13,034 bases of DNA from an uncultured Desulfuromonadales bacterium (GTDB lineage Bacteria > Desulfobacterota > Desulfuromonadia > Desulfuromonadales > Geopsychrobacteraceae): the NCBI GenBank assembly GCA_945787295.1, contig CALZHQ010000081.1:1-13034 (forward strand). The letters run 5' to 3'. Both the position numbers and the translations under genes were made by a program. The stretch's first letter is position 1, and each line of letters opens with the position of its first letter. A model generated the notes under the pieces. That model did not search any database. It worked only from the letters and a program-made list of their open reading frames with translations, and was not told the DNA's origin. Of this stretch, positions 1-6,548 are shown one piece after another.

Positions 1-72
1 GCCCGGAACGGAGGAAAGGAGCAGCAACAGAAAACAGGATAAAACGAGACCGAACCCTTTAAACATTGTCAT
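1..72 (-). CDS. Exported protein, N-terminus only (signal peptide)
   Basis: Only the first 24 codons lie in the window, and the gene continues past the left edge. The translation begins MTMFKGFGLVLSCFLLLLLS and continues SVPG. A short positive n-region, a leucine-rich core and small residues suggest a Sec signal peptide. On the minus strand an AGGGTGG ribosome-binding site lies about 7 nt before the ATG whose first base is at position 72, which favours that start over the second ATG six bases on. The mature protein is not visible, so no function can be given. A cysteine sits in the hydrophobic core, but no clear lipobox is visible before the cut. Confidence 0.6.
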   Translation of the reverse strand, partial: MTMFKGFGLVLSCFLLLLLSSVPG

Positions 73-105
73 GATGCCACCCTTTTTTTTGCATATCATA
101 TTGTA

Positions 106-327
106 TTAAGCGCGTTTGTATTTAATCGAGAAGATGCCATTGACATCATCCTGTTTTCTCAACAACCTATGACTGGCCAAATTGATCGAAAGTAGCTTGT
201 TCGGGGATTCTATCTGCGGCACTGTAAACCGCCATCGGCCGTCAATCAGATCAAAATTCGGCAGGGTTTCCCCTACGAAAACAATTGGCAGAGCACAAAA
301 TCGAGAAAATATTTTAGTTTTTGCTAA
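106..327 (-). other. Start-less open frame, possible gene remnant
   Basis: The minus strand is open for 74 codons, from just inside a TGA at 328-330 to a TAA at 106-108. The frame reads as rather protein-like, for example around LIDGRWRFTVPQIE and LRKQDDVNGIFSIKYKRA. No ATG occurs in it. The only plausible start is a GTG at 220-222 with GGCGG six bases upstream, which would give a 38-residue peptide. It ends 33 nt before the start of the exported gene at the left edge. It could be a 5'-truncated pseudogene, a small upstream gene, or chance. I do not recognise it. Confidence 0.2.
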
Positions 328-487
328 TCACCACAAATATCAGCAAGAATCACACCAAAGCCCCACACAATTATCAAGAATAAACACACTAACCCTAAAG
401 CATCTAAATAACTGATATTTCGTGAATGTTGAGCTATATTGTCATCTATAGTGTGGGTTTTAGCAGCAGTCCCGTAGCGGAAAATTC

Positions 488-521
488 TGTAAAAGCCCCA
501 GACCGGTTCGGGATTTTTACA
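488..521. repeat. Inverted repeat / hairpin
   Basis: TGTAAAA at 488-494 is complementary to TTTTACA at 515-521. Inside it CCC pairs with GGG around a loop containing ACCGGTT, with one mismatch and one wobble between the two helices. On the plus strand the GGG is followed by a T run, so it could act as a weak intrinsic terminator, but the T run is also part of the stem. The role is unknown. Confidence 0.5.
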
Positions 522-566
522 AAATCGTTACAAACAGTTTTATGCAGACGGGAAACTCCCAGCGAC

Positions 567-617
567 CCGGACAGAGCAAAGCAAATTTTTGTATGTACAA
601 ATTCGCTCTGATCCCGG
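567..617. repeat. Long imperfect inverted repeat
   Basis: CAGAGC (572-577) pairs with GCTCTG (605-610). CCGG motifs flank both outer ends with one- or two-base bulges. The centre contains the near-perfect palindrome TTTGTA-TG-TACAAA. The arms span about 50 bp. It could be a cruciform or hairpin, a protein-binding site, or a decayed short mobile element. No coding capacity is associated with it. Confidence 0.5.
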
Positions 618-770
618 AATTATCCCAGATGGACTTGGAATAAATACCAAAACTTCCGAAAAACAGGCCCACTGCAAAATGAACCTCGCAACTCCATCAA
701 AAGAATATCTTGTTAATTCTCAGCGGTTTATTGCGACTTAAATGTCTCTTCGCAAGTACCCAACTAAATC

Positions 771-808
771 GGTGTAGAATTTGCATTAAACCTCTTTTCT
801 TATATAGT
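771..808 (+). promoter_or_regulatory. Candidate promoter(s) of the riboswitch/RCC1 unit
   Basis: Two overlapping readings exist. A sigma-54-type element has GG at 771-772 and GC at 783-784, exactly ten bases apart as required, with the -12 box TTGCA matching but the -24 box (GGTGT) only partly matching. A sigma-70-type reading uses TTGCAT (781-786), a 16-bp spacer and TATAGT (803-808). Either would start transcription about 20-40 nt before the riboswitch P1 helix. The sequence cannot decide between them. Confidence 0.4.
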
Positions 809-833
809 TTTATTGTCAGATTTTATTTGGTCG

Positions 834-917
834 TTTCTTCCGACAAGGGCAAACCTGTAGCAATACAGGGACGCAAAGCCGTGGGTCCCATGCGGACAGC
901 CTGGTTGCCGAAGAGTG
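834..917 (+). ncRNA. GEMM-I cyclic dinucleotide riboswitch aptamer
   Basis: The conserved GEMM-I core is present: AAGGGCAAACC at 845-855, a P2 helix CCTGTA/TACAGG capped by a GCAA tetraloop, then GGGACGCAAAGCC (868-880), and a P3 arm ending GGACAGCCTGGTTGCC (894-909), which fits a tetraloop-receptor side. P1 is TTCTTC (835-840) with GAAGAG (910-915). The aptamer lies in the leader of the exported RCC1-repeat gene. The base that aligns with Vc2 G20 is G (848). This suggests cyclic di-GMP as ligand rather than 3',3'-cGAMP, whose Geobacter sensors carry A there. The numbering was aligned by hand from memory. The expression platform is the terminator at 953-988. Confidence 0.9.
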
Positions 918-972
918 TTGTGCTTCGGTAGTCTGTGGGGGATCAGGATGCTAGCCCACCTTCTTACTGAGG
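906..972 (+). promoter_or_regulatory. Riboswitch expression platform, alternative helices
   Basis: Two helices compete with P1 and with the terminator. TTGCCGAAG (906-913 paired) can form an 8-bp hairpin with CTTCGGTA (923-930), consuming the 3' strand of P1. The same CTTCGGTA can instead pair with TACTGAGG (965-972, two G-U pairs), extended by GTGGG (935-939) with CCCAC (955-959). That second structure breaks the terminator. Ligand-stabilised P1 would free 923-930 and allow read-through, which predicts an ON switch. The pairings are visible in the sequence; the switching direction is inferred. Confidence 0.6.
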
Positions 973-988
973 GTGGGCTTTATTATTT
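953..988 (+). terminator. Riboswitch-controlled intrinsic terminator
   Basis: AGCCCACCTTC (953-963) pairs with GAGGGTGGGCT (969-979), 11 bp with one G-U, around a five-base loop. The T-rich tail TTATTATTT follows. It lies between the GEMM-I aptamer and the start codon at 1051, as expected for a transcriptional riboswitch. Confidence 0.88.
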
Positions 989-1050
989 GAATCATACTGA
1001 AGTTCCGAGATCCAGATACTTAAGTTGTCAGTTAAAGGGGGCGGTGTCAG

Positions 1051-3960
1051 ATGAAAAAGGGGTTGTTGCTCAATCTGGTTGTGTTACTGGTTGTTTCTCT
1101 TCCGCTGCCATGTTTTGCCCTTAATCCGGAAAGTACCCTTGCGGCAGGGGACTCACATACTGCGGTATTGAAGGACGACGGCACAGTCTGGTCCTGGGGA
1201 AACAATGATTACGGCCAACTCGGCGATGGCACCATCATGCAACGCTCCGTCCCGGTTGAGGCCAAGTTTCTGACCGGCGTTTCGTCAGTTGCGGCAGGCG
1301 ATTTACATACTGTGGCTGTGAAGACCGACGGCACGGTCTGGGCCTGGGGTGCCAATACCTATGGTCAACTCGGCGACGGAACTTTCATACAGCGCACCGT
1401 CCCGGTCCCGGTCGCGGGTCTGACTGATGTTACGGCAGTCGCGGCGGGGGGCAGTTATTCGATCGCCGTGAAGAATGACGGCACGGTCTGGGCCTGGGGT
1501 GCTAATGATTACGGCCAGCTCGGCAATGGCACAACGGTCAGCACTCCGTTCCCGATTCAGGTGGCGGGACTGACAAATGTAGCCGCAGTCGCAGCAGGCG
1601 ATTTACATGCTGTGGCCATGAAGACCGACGGCACGGTCTGGGCTTGGGGAGACAACGATTTCGGTCAACTCGGCGACGACACAACGACCAGCTCCGCATT
1701 CCCGGTTCAGGTCACAGGTCTGACAGATGTATCCGCAGTCGCAGCCGGGGGATTTCATTCGATCGCCGTCAAGACCGACGGCACAGTCTGGGCCTGGGGG
1801 TACAATGGTTATGGTCAGCTCGGTGACGATACCACGACGCAACGCATCACCCCGGTTCAGGTCACAGATCTGACGGGTATTGCAGCAGTCGCGGCAGGGC
1901 AATTTCATTCGCTCGCGGTGAAGTCTGACAATACGGTCTGGGGCTGGGGGAATAACAATTATGGGCAACTCGGTGATGGCACAATAGTCTCCTCCACACT
2001 CCCGCTCCTGATCACAGGCCTGGCTGAAGTTGAATCAGTTGCTGCAGGTCAATTCCATTCAGTTTCTGTAAAGACCGACGGCACGGTCTGGGCCTGGGGC
2101 TATAACGATTTTGGCCAGCTCGGTGTTGGCAACACCACTCAACAAACCTTACCGGTCCAAAGCACTGGCCTGACGGATATTGCGGCAGTCTCGGCGGGCC
2201 GATTTCATTCAGTTTCTGTGAAGACCGACGGCACGGTCTGGACGTGGGGGCGTAATAATTATGGCCAGCTCGGCGATGGCAGCATGCTCAGCAGCTTTTC
2301 CCCGGTTCAAGTCATTGGTCTGACGGAAGTTGCCGCAGTCGCGGCGGGGCAATTCCATTCGGTCGCCGTGATGACCGACGGCACGGTCTGGACGTGGGGA
2401 CAGAACAGGTATGGGCAACTCGGCGATGGGACTATCACCCAACGCAGCGACCCAACCGAGGTCACAGGTCTGACGGATGTTGTGGCAGTTGCGGCGGGGG
2501 ATTCGCATACTTTAGCCGTAAAGACCGATGGCACGGTCTGGGCCTGGGGTTCCAACAGCTATGGCCAACTCGGCAATGGCAACATCAGCACGCAAAACAC
2601 GTCTCCTATCCAGGTTGCGGATCTAACTGATATTACATCCGTTGCAGCGGGTCTATTTCATTCGATCGCGGTGAAGACCGACGGCACGGTCTGGGCCTGG
2701 GGGGACAACAGTTATGGTCAACTCGGTGACGGAACCAGCACCCAACACATTGTTCCAATCCTGGTTACAGGTTTGACAGATGTTGCAGCAGTTGCAGCGG
2801 GTCAATTTCATTCAATTGCCGTGAAGATCAACGGCACGGTCTGGACCTGGGGGGACAACAGTTATGGTCAACTCGGTGACGGAACCAGCACCCAACGTAG
2901 CGCCCCGGTCCAGGCCACGGGCCTGACGGATGTTGCGACAGTTGCGGCGGGACAGTATCATTCGGTCGCCATGAAGACCGATGGCATGGTCTGGGCTTGG
3001 GGGCGTAATAATTATGGCCAGCTCGGCGTTGGCACCACTACGCAACGCATCACCCCGGTTCAGGTCACAGGCCTGGCAGATGTCGCGGCAGTTGCGGCGG
3101 GGGAATACCGTTCGGTCGCCGTGAAGACCGATGGCACGGTCTGGGCTTGGGGATATAACAGGTATGGCGAACTCGCTATTGATCCCGGTTGGAACCCGAA
3201 ACAGGCGCTTCTCTATATCTTTGGCCATTCCGTCACACCGTTTGTTGTTGGCAATGGCAGCCTCAATCCAAGCAGCCCGCAATTGGTAAACTATGGTGAA
3301 ACTACGAGCTTCACCGTCTCGCCAGATCCAGGTTACCAGGTCGAATCAATCCTCGGCTGCGGAGGATCACTGGCTGGCGATACCTTTACAACGGCTGCGA
3401 TCGGTAATGATTGTATCGTGACGGCAACCTTTACGCAGATCCCCAGCTACCCACTTAACGTTACCGTCTCTGGCCAGGGAACCGTTTACAGTACGCCGGC
3501 TCCCGACCTGCAGTGTACGGATGACTGCACCCAGGATTATCTCGAAGGCACAGTCGTCACCCTGACCGCAGATCCTGTCAATAACTACGGCTTCGACGGT
3601 TGGACAGGGGCTTGTTCTGGGACCAACGACTGCGTGGTCACCATCGATACAGCGAAGAGCGTCACGGCAACCTTTATTGTCACCAATATTCCTTTCCCCG
3701 TAATGCTTGAAAGCACTCAAGGCACATACATGTCAATACAAAGTGCCTATGACAGTATTGCTTCAGGCCAGTTTGATACGATTATGGCTAAGGCCGGCGA
3801 ACAGGCACCAGCAGATCTCATGTTTGACAGGGACGTGTCCGTCAGGGTTCAGGGGGGGTACGATGATGTTTTTGCCAACATCATTTCCGACTCGTCATAT
3901 TATGGCACGCTAACGGTATCTGGTGACCCAGTTATTGTATCGGAACTGATTATCAAATAA
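1051..3960 (+). CDS. Exported RCC1-repeat twin beta-propeller protein
   Basis: This 969-residue protein starts with a signal peptide ([15 protein letters not shown], then a cleavage region near CFA at 22-24). A purine-rich AAAGGGGGCGG lies upstream of the ATG. Residues about 28-735 are fourteen RCC1-type repeats, each with a core like [19 protein letters not shown]1 folds as a seven-bladed propeller, so fourteen blades suggest two propellers. Next come two InlB-B-like bacterial repeats (about 740-795 and 802-877, the second with paired cysteines) and an 88-residue C-terminal module ending VSELIIK, a type I recall from exported Geobacter proteins. No membrane anchor or LPXTG motif is visible. 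It is probably extracellular or periplasmic and binds a protein or polymer partner; the actual ligand is unknown. It lies behind a GEMM-I riboswitch, so a biofilm, surface or electron-transfer role is plausible but inferred. Confidence 0.9.
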   Translation: MKKGLLLNLVVLLVVSLPLPCFALNPESTLAAGDSHTAVLKDDGTVWSWGNNDYGQLGDGTIMQRSVPVEAKFLTGVSSVAAGDLHTVAVKTDGTVWAWGANTYGQLGDGTFIQRTVPVPVAGLTDVTAVAAGGSYSIAVKNDGTVWAWGANDYGQLGNGTTVSTPFPIQVAGLTNVAAVAAGDLHAVAMKTDGTVWAWGDNDFGQLGDDTTTSSAFPVQVTGLTDVSAVAAGGFHSIAVKTDGTVWAWGYNGYGQLGDDTTTQRITPVQVTDLTGIAAVAAGQFHSLAVKSDNTVWGWGNNNYGQLGDGTIVSSTLPLLITGLAEVESVAAGQFHSVSVKTDGTVWAWGYNDFGQLGVGNTTQQTLPVQSTGLTDIAAVSAGRFHSVSVKTDGTVWTWGRNNYGQLGDGSMLSSFSPVQVIGLTEVAAVAAGQFHSVAVMTDGTVWTWGQNRYGQLGDGTITQRSDPTEVTGLTDVVAVAAGDSHTLAVKTDGTVWAWGSNSYGQLGNGNISTQNTSPIQVADLTDITSVAAGLFHSIAVKTDGTVWAWGDNSYGQLGDGTSTQHIVPILVTGLTDVAAVAAGQFHSIAVKINGTVWTWGDNSYGQLGDGTSTQRSAPVQATGLTDVATVAAGQYHSVAMKTDGMVWAWGRNNYGQLGVGTTTQRITPVQVTGLADVAAVAAGEYRSVAVKTDGTVWAWGYNRYGELAIDPGWNPKQALLYIFGHSVTPFVVGNGSLNPSSPQLVNYGETTSFTVSPDPGYQVESILGCGGSLAGDTFTTAAIGNDCIVTATFTQIPSYPLNVTVSGQGTVYSTPAPDLQCTDDCTQDYLEGTVVTLTADPVNNYGFDGWTGACSGTNDCVVTIDTAKSVTATFIVTNIPFPVMLESTQGTYMSIQSAYDSIASGQFDTIMAKAGEQAPADLMFDRDVSVRVQGGYDDVFANIISDSSYYGTLTVSGDPVIVSELIIK
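1138..3203 (+). repeat. Fourteen 150-bp tandem coding repeats (RCC1 blades)
   Basis: The codon after each WG falls at 1201, 1351, 1501, 1651, 1801, 1951, 2101, 2251, 2401, 2551, 2704, 2854, 3004 and 3154. The period is exactly 150 bp except for one extra codon in blade 10. Much of the core is nearly identical in DNA, for example AAGACCGACGGCACGGTCTG. Blades 11 and 12 share an identical 51-bp tract (2696-2746 and 2846-2896). Blade 14 is degenerate (YGELAID). Confidence 0.95.
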
Positions 3961-3991
3961 GTGAACTGAAGATAAGTTTTTTCCGTAAGGC

Positions 3992-4036
3992 AAGGACGGC
4001 TCAACCTCACTCCCGTGGTTGGGTCGTCTTTCATTT
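3992..4036 (+). terminator. Intrinsic terminator after the RCC1-repeat gene
   Basis: The arm at 3992-4006 pairs with 4017-4031 over 15 bp, with three G-U pairs, around a ten-base loop. The 3' end runs into TCTTTCATTT. It lies 31 nt after the stop codon, as expected for the end of a single-gene unit. Confidence 0.8.
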
Positions 4037-4488
4037 GGGGCTGAATTGAAGCCTGCTTCTTCTCGGGCTATATCACGTTGCTTCCATTTATCAGAAATCA
4101 GGATTTCACTAATGAAACGGCTTCTGGCCGAGTCAGGCGAGAACATGCACAATGCTTCAACAAACTCGGAAACTGTTGAGCATTGCCCCTTTCATCTTCC
4201 TCCTGCGCGGGAACAAGATTATTATCATCTATATCTCGGATCGCTCAAAACTCTTTACGAGCATCACTTAGAGACTTGCCAGGATAGCGCTCAATGGTGT
4301 ACCAACAGTGTTTACCAGCAAACGTGTAAACTGTCATAAATATTTTGCAACTATCAGGTCGCTAGGACATATACGCCAACTGGCTATGGCTCCGGGCATG
4401 GCTTGTTTTTTTTGGCTTCAACCGCTGAATCAGCCAATAAACCGCATTACTCGTTTGGACTTGCAAGGCAACAGTTTTATCTCCGAAA
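4037..4488. other. Gene-free stretch, one doubtful small ORF
   Basis: No gene is convincing here. The best candidate is a plus-strand frame from an ATG at 4144-4146, or from 4111-4113 further upstream, to the stop at 4337-4339. It includes a segment REQDYYHLYLGSLKTLYEHH that looks protein-like, but it has no strong ribosome-binding site and I do not recognise it. TTGGCT and AGCCAA around 4419-4436 form a short inverted repeat after a T run; the T run is on the wrong side for a terminator on either strand. Confidence 0.35.
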
Positions 4489-4526
4489 TTATTAGCAGAG
4501 CCTCGAATCAATCATTTTGCTAATAA
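4489..4526. repeat. Perfect 9-bp inverted repeat upstream of the 221-residue gene
   Basis: TTATTAGCA (4489-4497) and TGCTAATAA (4518-4526) are perfect inverted copies separated by 20 bases. The pair ends 46 bp before the next start codon. This could be an operator for a dimeric regulator or a hairpin in the mRNA leader. Confidence 0.5.
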
Positions 4527-4572
4527 CAGCGGCCATACCCCCATTTCAGGCAGATAAAAGGATAGAAGTGAA

Positions 4573-5238
4573 ATGGAAAGACAAAGCACGAAATCAAAAG
4601 GTGAACTGATCATCGAACAATTGATGCGTGAGCTCGATCCGGGCTCCCCGCGTTATATGGTGTTGGCAACGGCCCGACAATTCAAGTCGTCCTGGGTTGA
4701 GCTGGGAGAACAACTGATTAAAGTAAAGAACCAGTCAGAATTTCAGGGCTGGGGCTATGAGTCGTTCGACGACTATTGTTCGAAGGAGATCCGTATCCGC
4801 AAAGAGACCGCCCGCAAGCTGACTCTCGCCTATCGTTATCTGGAGCAGGAAGAACCGACCCTGCTTGGCGCCGAGCGCCGACTGCAACCCCTACCCGACT
4901 ACCGCGCCATCGACCTGCTACGCCAGGCCCGCGAAGAACAGGGGTTTTCCGATGATGAATATGCCCAGCTGCGCGAATCGGTGATCGAGAATGAACGCAG
5001 CCTGCCGACGCTGCAGAAACAGTTCCGCGAAGTGGCACATATCCACAATCCACCGGAGGTCGAGCCGCTCAAGCAGATCCGCAGCGCCCTCGCAACAGCC
5101 AGAAGGTTAAACACTCAGCTGGATGAGATGGATGGATTCTCGCCCGACCGGCTTAAAGAGTTGCACGGGCTGATGGATGAACTGCATCGGCAGGAGCAAC
5201 AGTTGGCGGAGCAGCGAGAACCGCTGGAAGAGGAATAA
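4573..5238 (+). CDS. Conserved-looking hypothetical helical protein, 221 aa
   Basis: I cannot name this protein. It is soluble, highly charged, and has no signal peptide or membrane segment. Residues 30-92 (ATARQFKSSWVELGEQL through DDYCSKEIRIRKETARKL and YRYLEQ) resemble the short helical module of phage or plasmid proteins that contains a possible helix-turn-helix (CSKEIRIRKETARKLTLAYR, 69-88). Residues 160-221 are strongly helical and probably coiled-coil, ending in an acidic LEEE tail. AAAGGA lies about 10 nt before the ATG. Codon use looks normal for the region. A DNA-binding or nucleoid-related role is a guess from the helix-turn-helix-like part and the inverted repeat upstream. It converges with the permease gene, 40 bp away. 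Confidence 0.75.
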   Translation: MERQSTKSKGELIIEQLMRELDPGSPRYMVLATARQFKSSWVELGEQLIKVKNQSEFQGWGYESFDDYCSKEIRIRKETARKLTLAYRYLEQEEPTLLGAERRLQPLPDYRAIDLLRQAREEQGFSDDEYAQLRESVIENERSLPTLQKQFREVAHIHNPPEVEPLKQIRSALATARRLNTQLDEMDGFSPDRLKELHGLMDELHRQEQQLAEQREPLEEE

Positions 5239-5278
5239 CGCCGCTGGCGCAGGGACCGTTCAGCCAATGGCATTGCCG

Positions 5279-6268
5279 TTAAAAGTTCAATGGTAACCAG
5301 CGATAGCCAAGTGCCAGCACCAAGGTTCCACTGACACAGATACTCAGGTACAAAGCCAGCACCCGCTTACGGAACATGGAAATAAACAGTGCCATGACCG
5401 GCAGTGCGGTTACCGGGCCACCAACCAGCAGGGCGATTCCCGCCCCTTTCGACAAAACGATTCCCTCACCGAATTCCGGGGAGACAAAACCGTAAAGCAT
5501 GGCTGCAGCAGTGACCTGTGGCATGTGCAGTGGAATGGTCGCGAAGGTCAGAGCAAAGATCGGCATAATCCCGTTCCCTTCCAGCAGCATCGAAATCCAT
5601 TCGTTGGGAATGAACTGCAGGGCAATAACCTCAACGGTAATGCCGATCAGGGCAAACTTACCGATCTTCAATGTCCCTTCCCAAAACTTGGCCAGAAAGA
5701 CATAAAACTTGTTGTGCGTACAACGATCGACCCGATGTGAGAGCTGCTGGCCGCAATCACAGCGCAACTCCTCTACCGGGTAGTCGGGATCATGAAAGTT
5801 CCCCTCCGGAAGTTTCTTCCGGAAGATAATATCTTCACTGAACCCGTAGGGACGCAGAATATGTGTCAAATAGCCGGCAAACAAGCCCAGCGCAATGGCA
5901 CAGAACAGAACGATATTGGCCCAACCGGCCCCCAATTCCCAGTTGAGCAGCGTATAGCCGGCGGGGCTCATCAAGGGAGAAGTCACCAGCAGCGCCATCG
6001 CCGGTGCCAACGGCAATCCGGCCAACAGCAGAGAAATCACCAACGGCAAGGTTGCACAGGCACACAAGGGGCTGACCGCCCCGAGCAGGGTTGCCAGAAC
6101 AATTGCGAAGCCGCCAAAACGGGTGAGGGCATGACGAATCTTAACATGCCATTTAAGAGTCCGGATTGTCGCTTCCAGCAGGACGCCGATCGCGATAAAC
6201 GGCAGAATATAAATAAACTCGTCCCAGATTCCCAGGAGCAATCCTTTAACAATTTCAATAAAGTCCAT
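5279..6268 (-). CDS. Permease, PF03773 (ArsP/DUF318-like) family
   Basis: This 329-residue integral membrane protein has about eight hydrophobic segments arranged as two similar halves. The first half carries SPLCACATLPLVISLLLAGL (66-85), matching the cysteine-containing signature of the PF03773 permeases. The second half has a GGPVTALPVMALF counterpart (283-295). This family includes ArsP, an exporter of organoarsenicals; other members have no known substrate, so arsenic is only one possibility. Between the halves a loop holds C170, C172, H178, C183 and H185, which could bind a metal ion. The ATG at 6266-6268 has only a weak AAGAAAG ribosome-binding site. No arsR-like gene or thiol protein sits beside it, so the context does not identify the substrate. 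Confidence 0.85.
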   Translation of the reverse strand: MDFIEIVKGLLLGIWDEFIYILPFIAIGVLLEATIRTLKWHVKIRHALTRFGGFAIVLATLLGAVSPLCACATLPLVISLLLAGLPLAPAMALLVTSPLMSPAGYTLLNWELGAGWANIVLFCAIALGLFAGYLTHILRPYGFSEDIIFRKKLPEGNFHDPDYPVEELRCDCGQQLSHRVDRCTHNKFYVFLAKFWEGTLKIGKFALIGITVEVIALQFIPNEWISMLLEGNGIMPIFALTFATIPLHMPQVTAAAMLYGFVSPEFGEGIVLSKGAGIALLVGGPVTALPVMALFISMFRKRVLALYLSICVSGTLVLALGYRWLPLNF

Positions 6269-6513
6269 CGGTTTTTTGCTTTCTTAAAAAGTGCAAGGTT
6301 CAAATACTTTGTGAATTATCTGTCATCCCCAGTTTCGTCGCTGACAACTTTTCGACCGCAAAAGACAACAAAACATCCTCTATTCGGGGGCAAAGCGAAA
6401 TCCAGCTGAGAGTACAGCAAAAGCCATGCCTTTTCTTGCCAGTAGTCTTACTCGCCGCGAATATGAAAAAATACCGTAAAGGTCAAATATCTCCAAGACT
6501 TTTCAATTTTCGA

Positions 6514-6522
6514 TGCTATACT
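6514..6522 (+). promoter_or_regulatory. Extended -10 promoter of the methyltransferase gene
   Basis: TGCTATACT fits the extended -10 consensus TGnTATAAT with one mismatch. It ends 26 bp before the start codon, so the leader would be only about 20 nt. No good -35 box is visible 16-18 bp upstream, which is usual for extended -10 promoters. Confidence 0.5.
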
Positions 6523-6548
6523 GCTGTTGATATTTGAGAGGAGCCTGA

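Larger units (their letters stand above)
331..780. other. AT-rich gene-free stretch with two inverted repeats
   Basis: I see no convincing gene here. The open frames of up to 77 codons in this stretch have no good ribosome-binding site and no recognisable sequence. The stretch holds the inverted repeats at 488-521 and 567-617 and, at its right end, the promoter candidate for the riboswitch unit. Composition is more AT-rich than in the neighbouring genes. Confidence 0.5.

Noticed and set aside
182..611. Two plus-strand open frames of 77 and 61 codons
   Set aside because: No ribosome-binding site, no recognisable sequence, and the second runs through both inverted repeats.
710..1124. Plus-strand open frames across the riboswitch
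   Set aside because: They run through the aptamer and terminator, so the apparent coding potential is explained by structured RNA and by the start of the RCC1 gene in another frame.
1138..3203. Tandem 150-bp repeats as a CRISPR array or satellite DNA
   Set aside because: The period keeps the reading frame and encodes RCC1 blades; there are no short identical repeats with unique spacers.
1603..3282. Several long minus-strand open frames opposite the RCC1 gene
   Set aside because: They are shadows of the 150-bp repeats: they repeat with the same period and have arginine- and proline-rich content with no ribosome-binding sites.
3910..4152. Minus-strand open frame of 80 codons after the RCC1 gene
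   Set aside because: It runs through the strong terminator at 3992-4036 and over the end of the RCC1 gene. I found no family resemblance.
4414..4436. T run next to an inverted repeat as a terminator
   Set aside because: The T run precedes the stem on the plus strand and becomes an A run after the stem on the minus strand, so it is wrong for both.
5239..5278. Terminator between the convergent 221-residue gene and the permease gene
   Set aside because: Only short GC palindromes are present, with no T run on either strand.
5792..6409. Plus-strand open frame of 205 codons opposite the permease
   Set aside because: It is glutamine- and arginine-rich and low in hydrophobic residues, a typical shadow of a membrane protein gene on the other strand.
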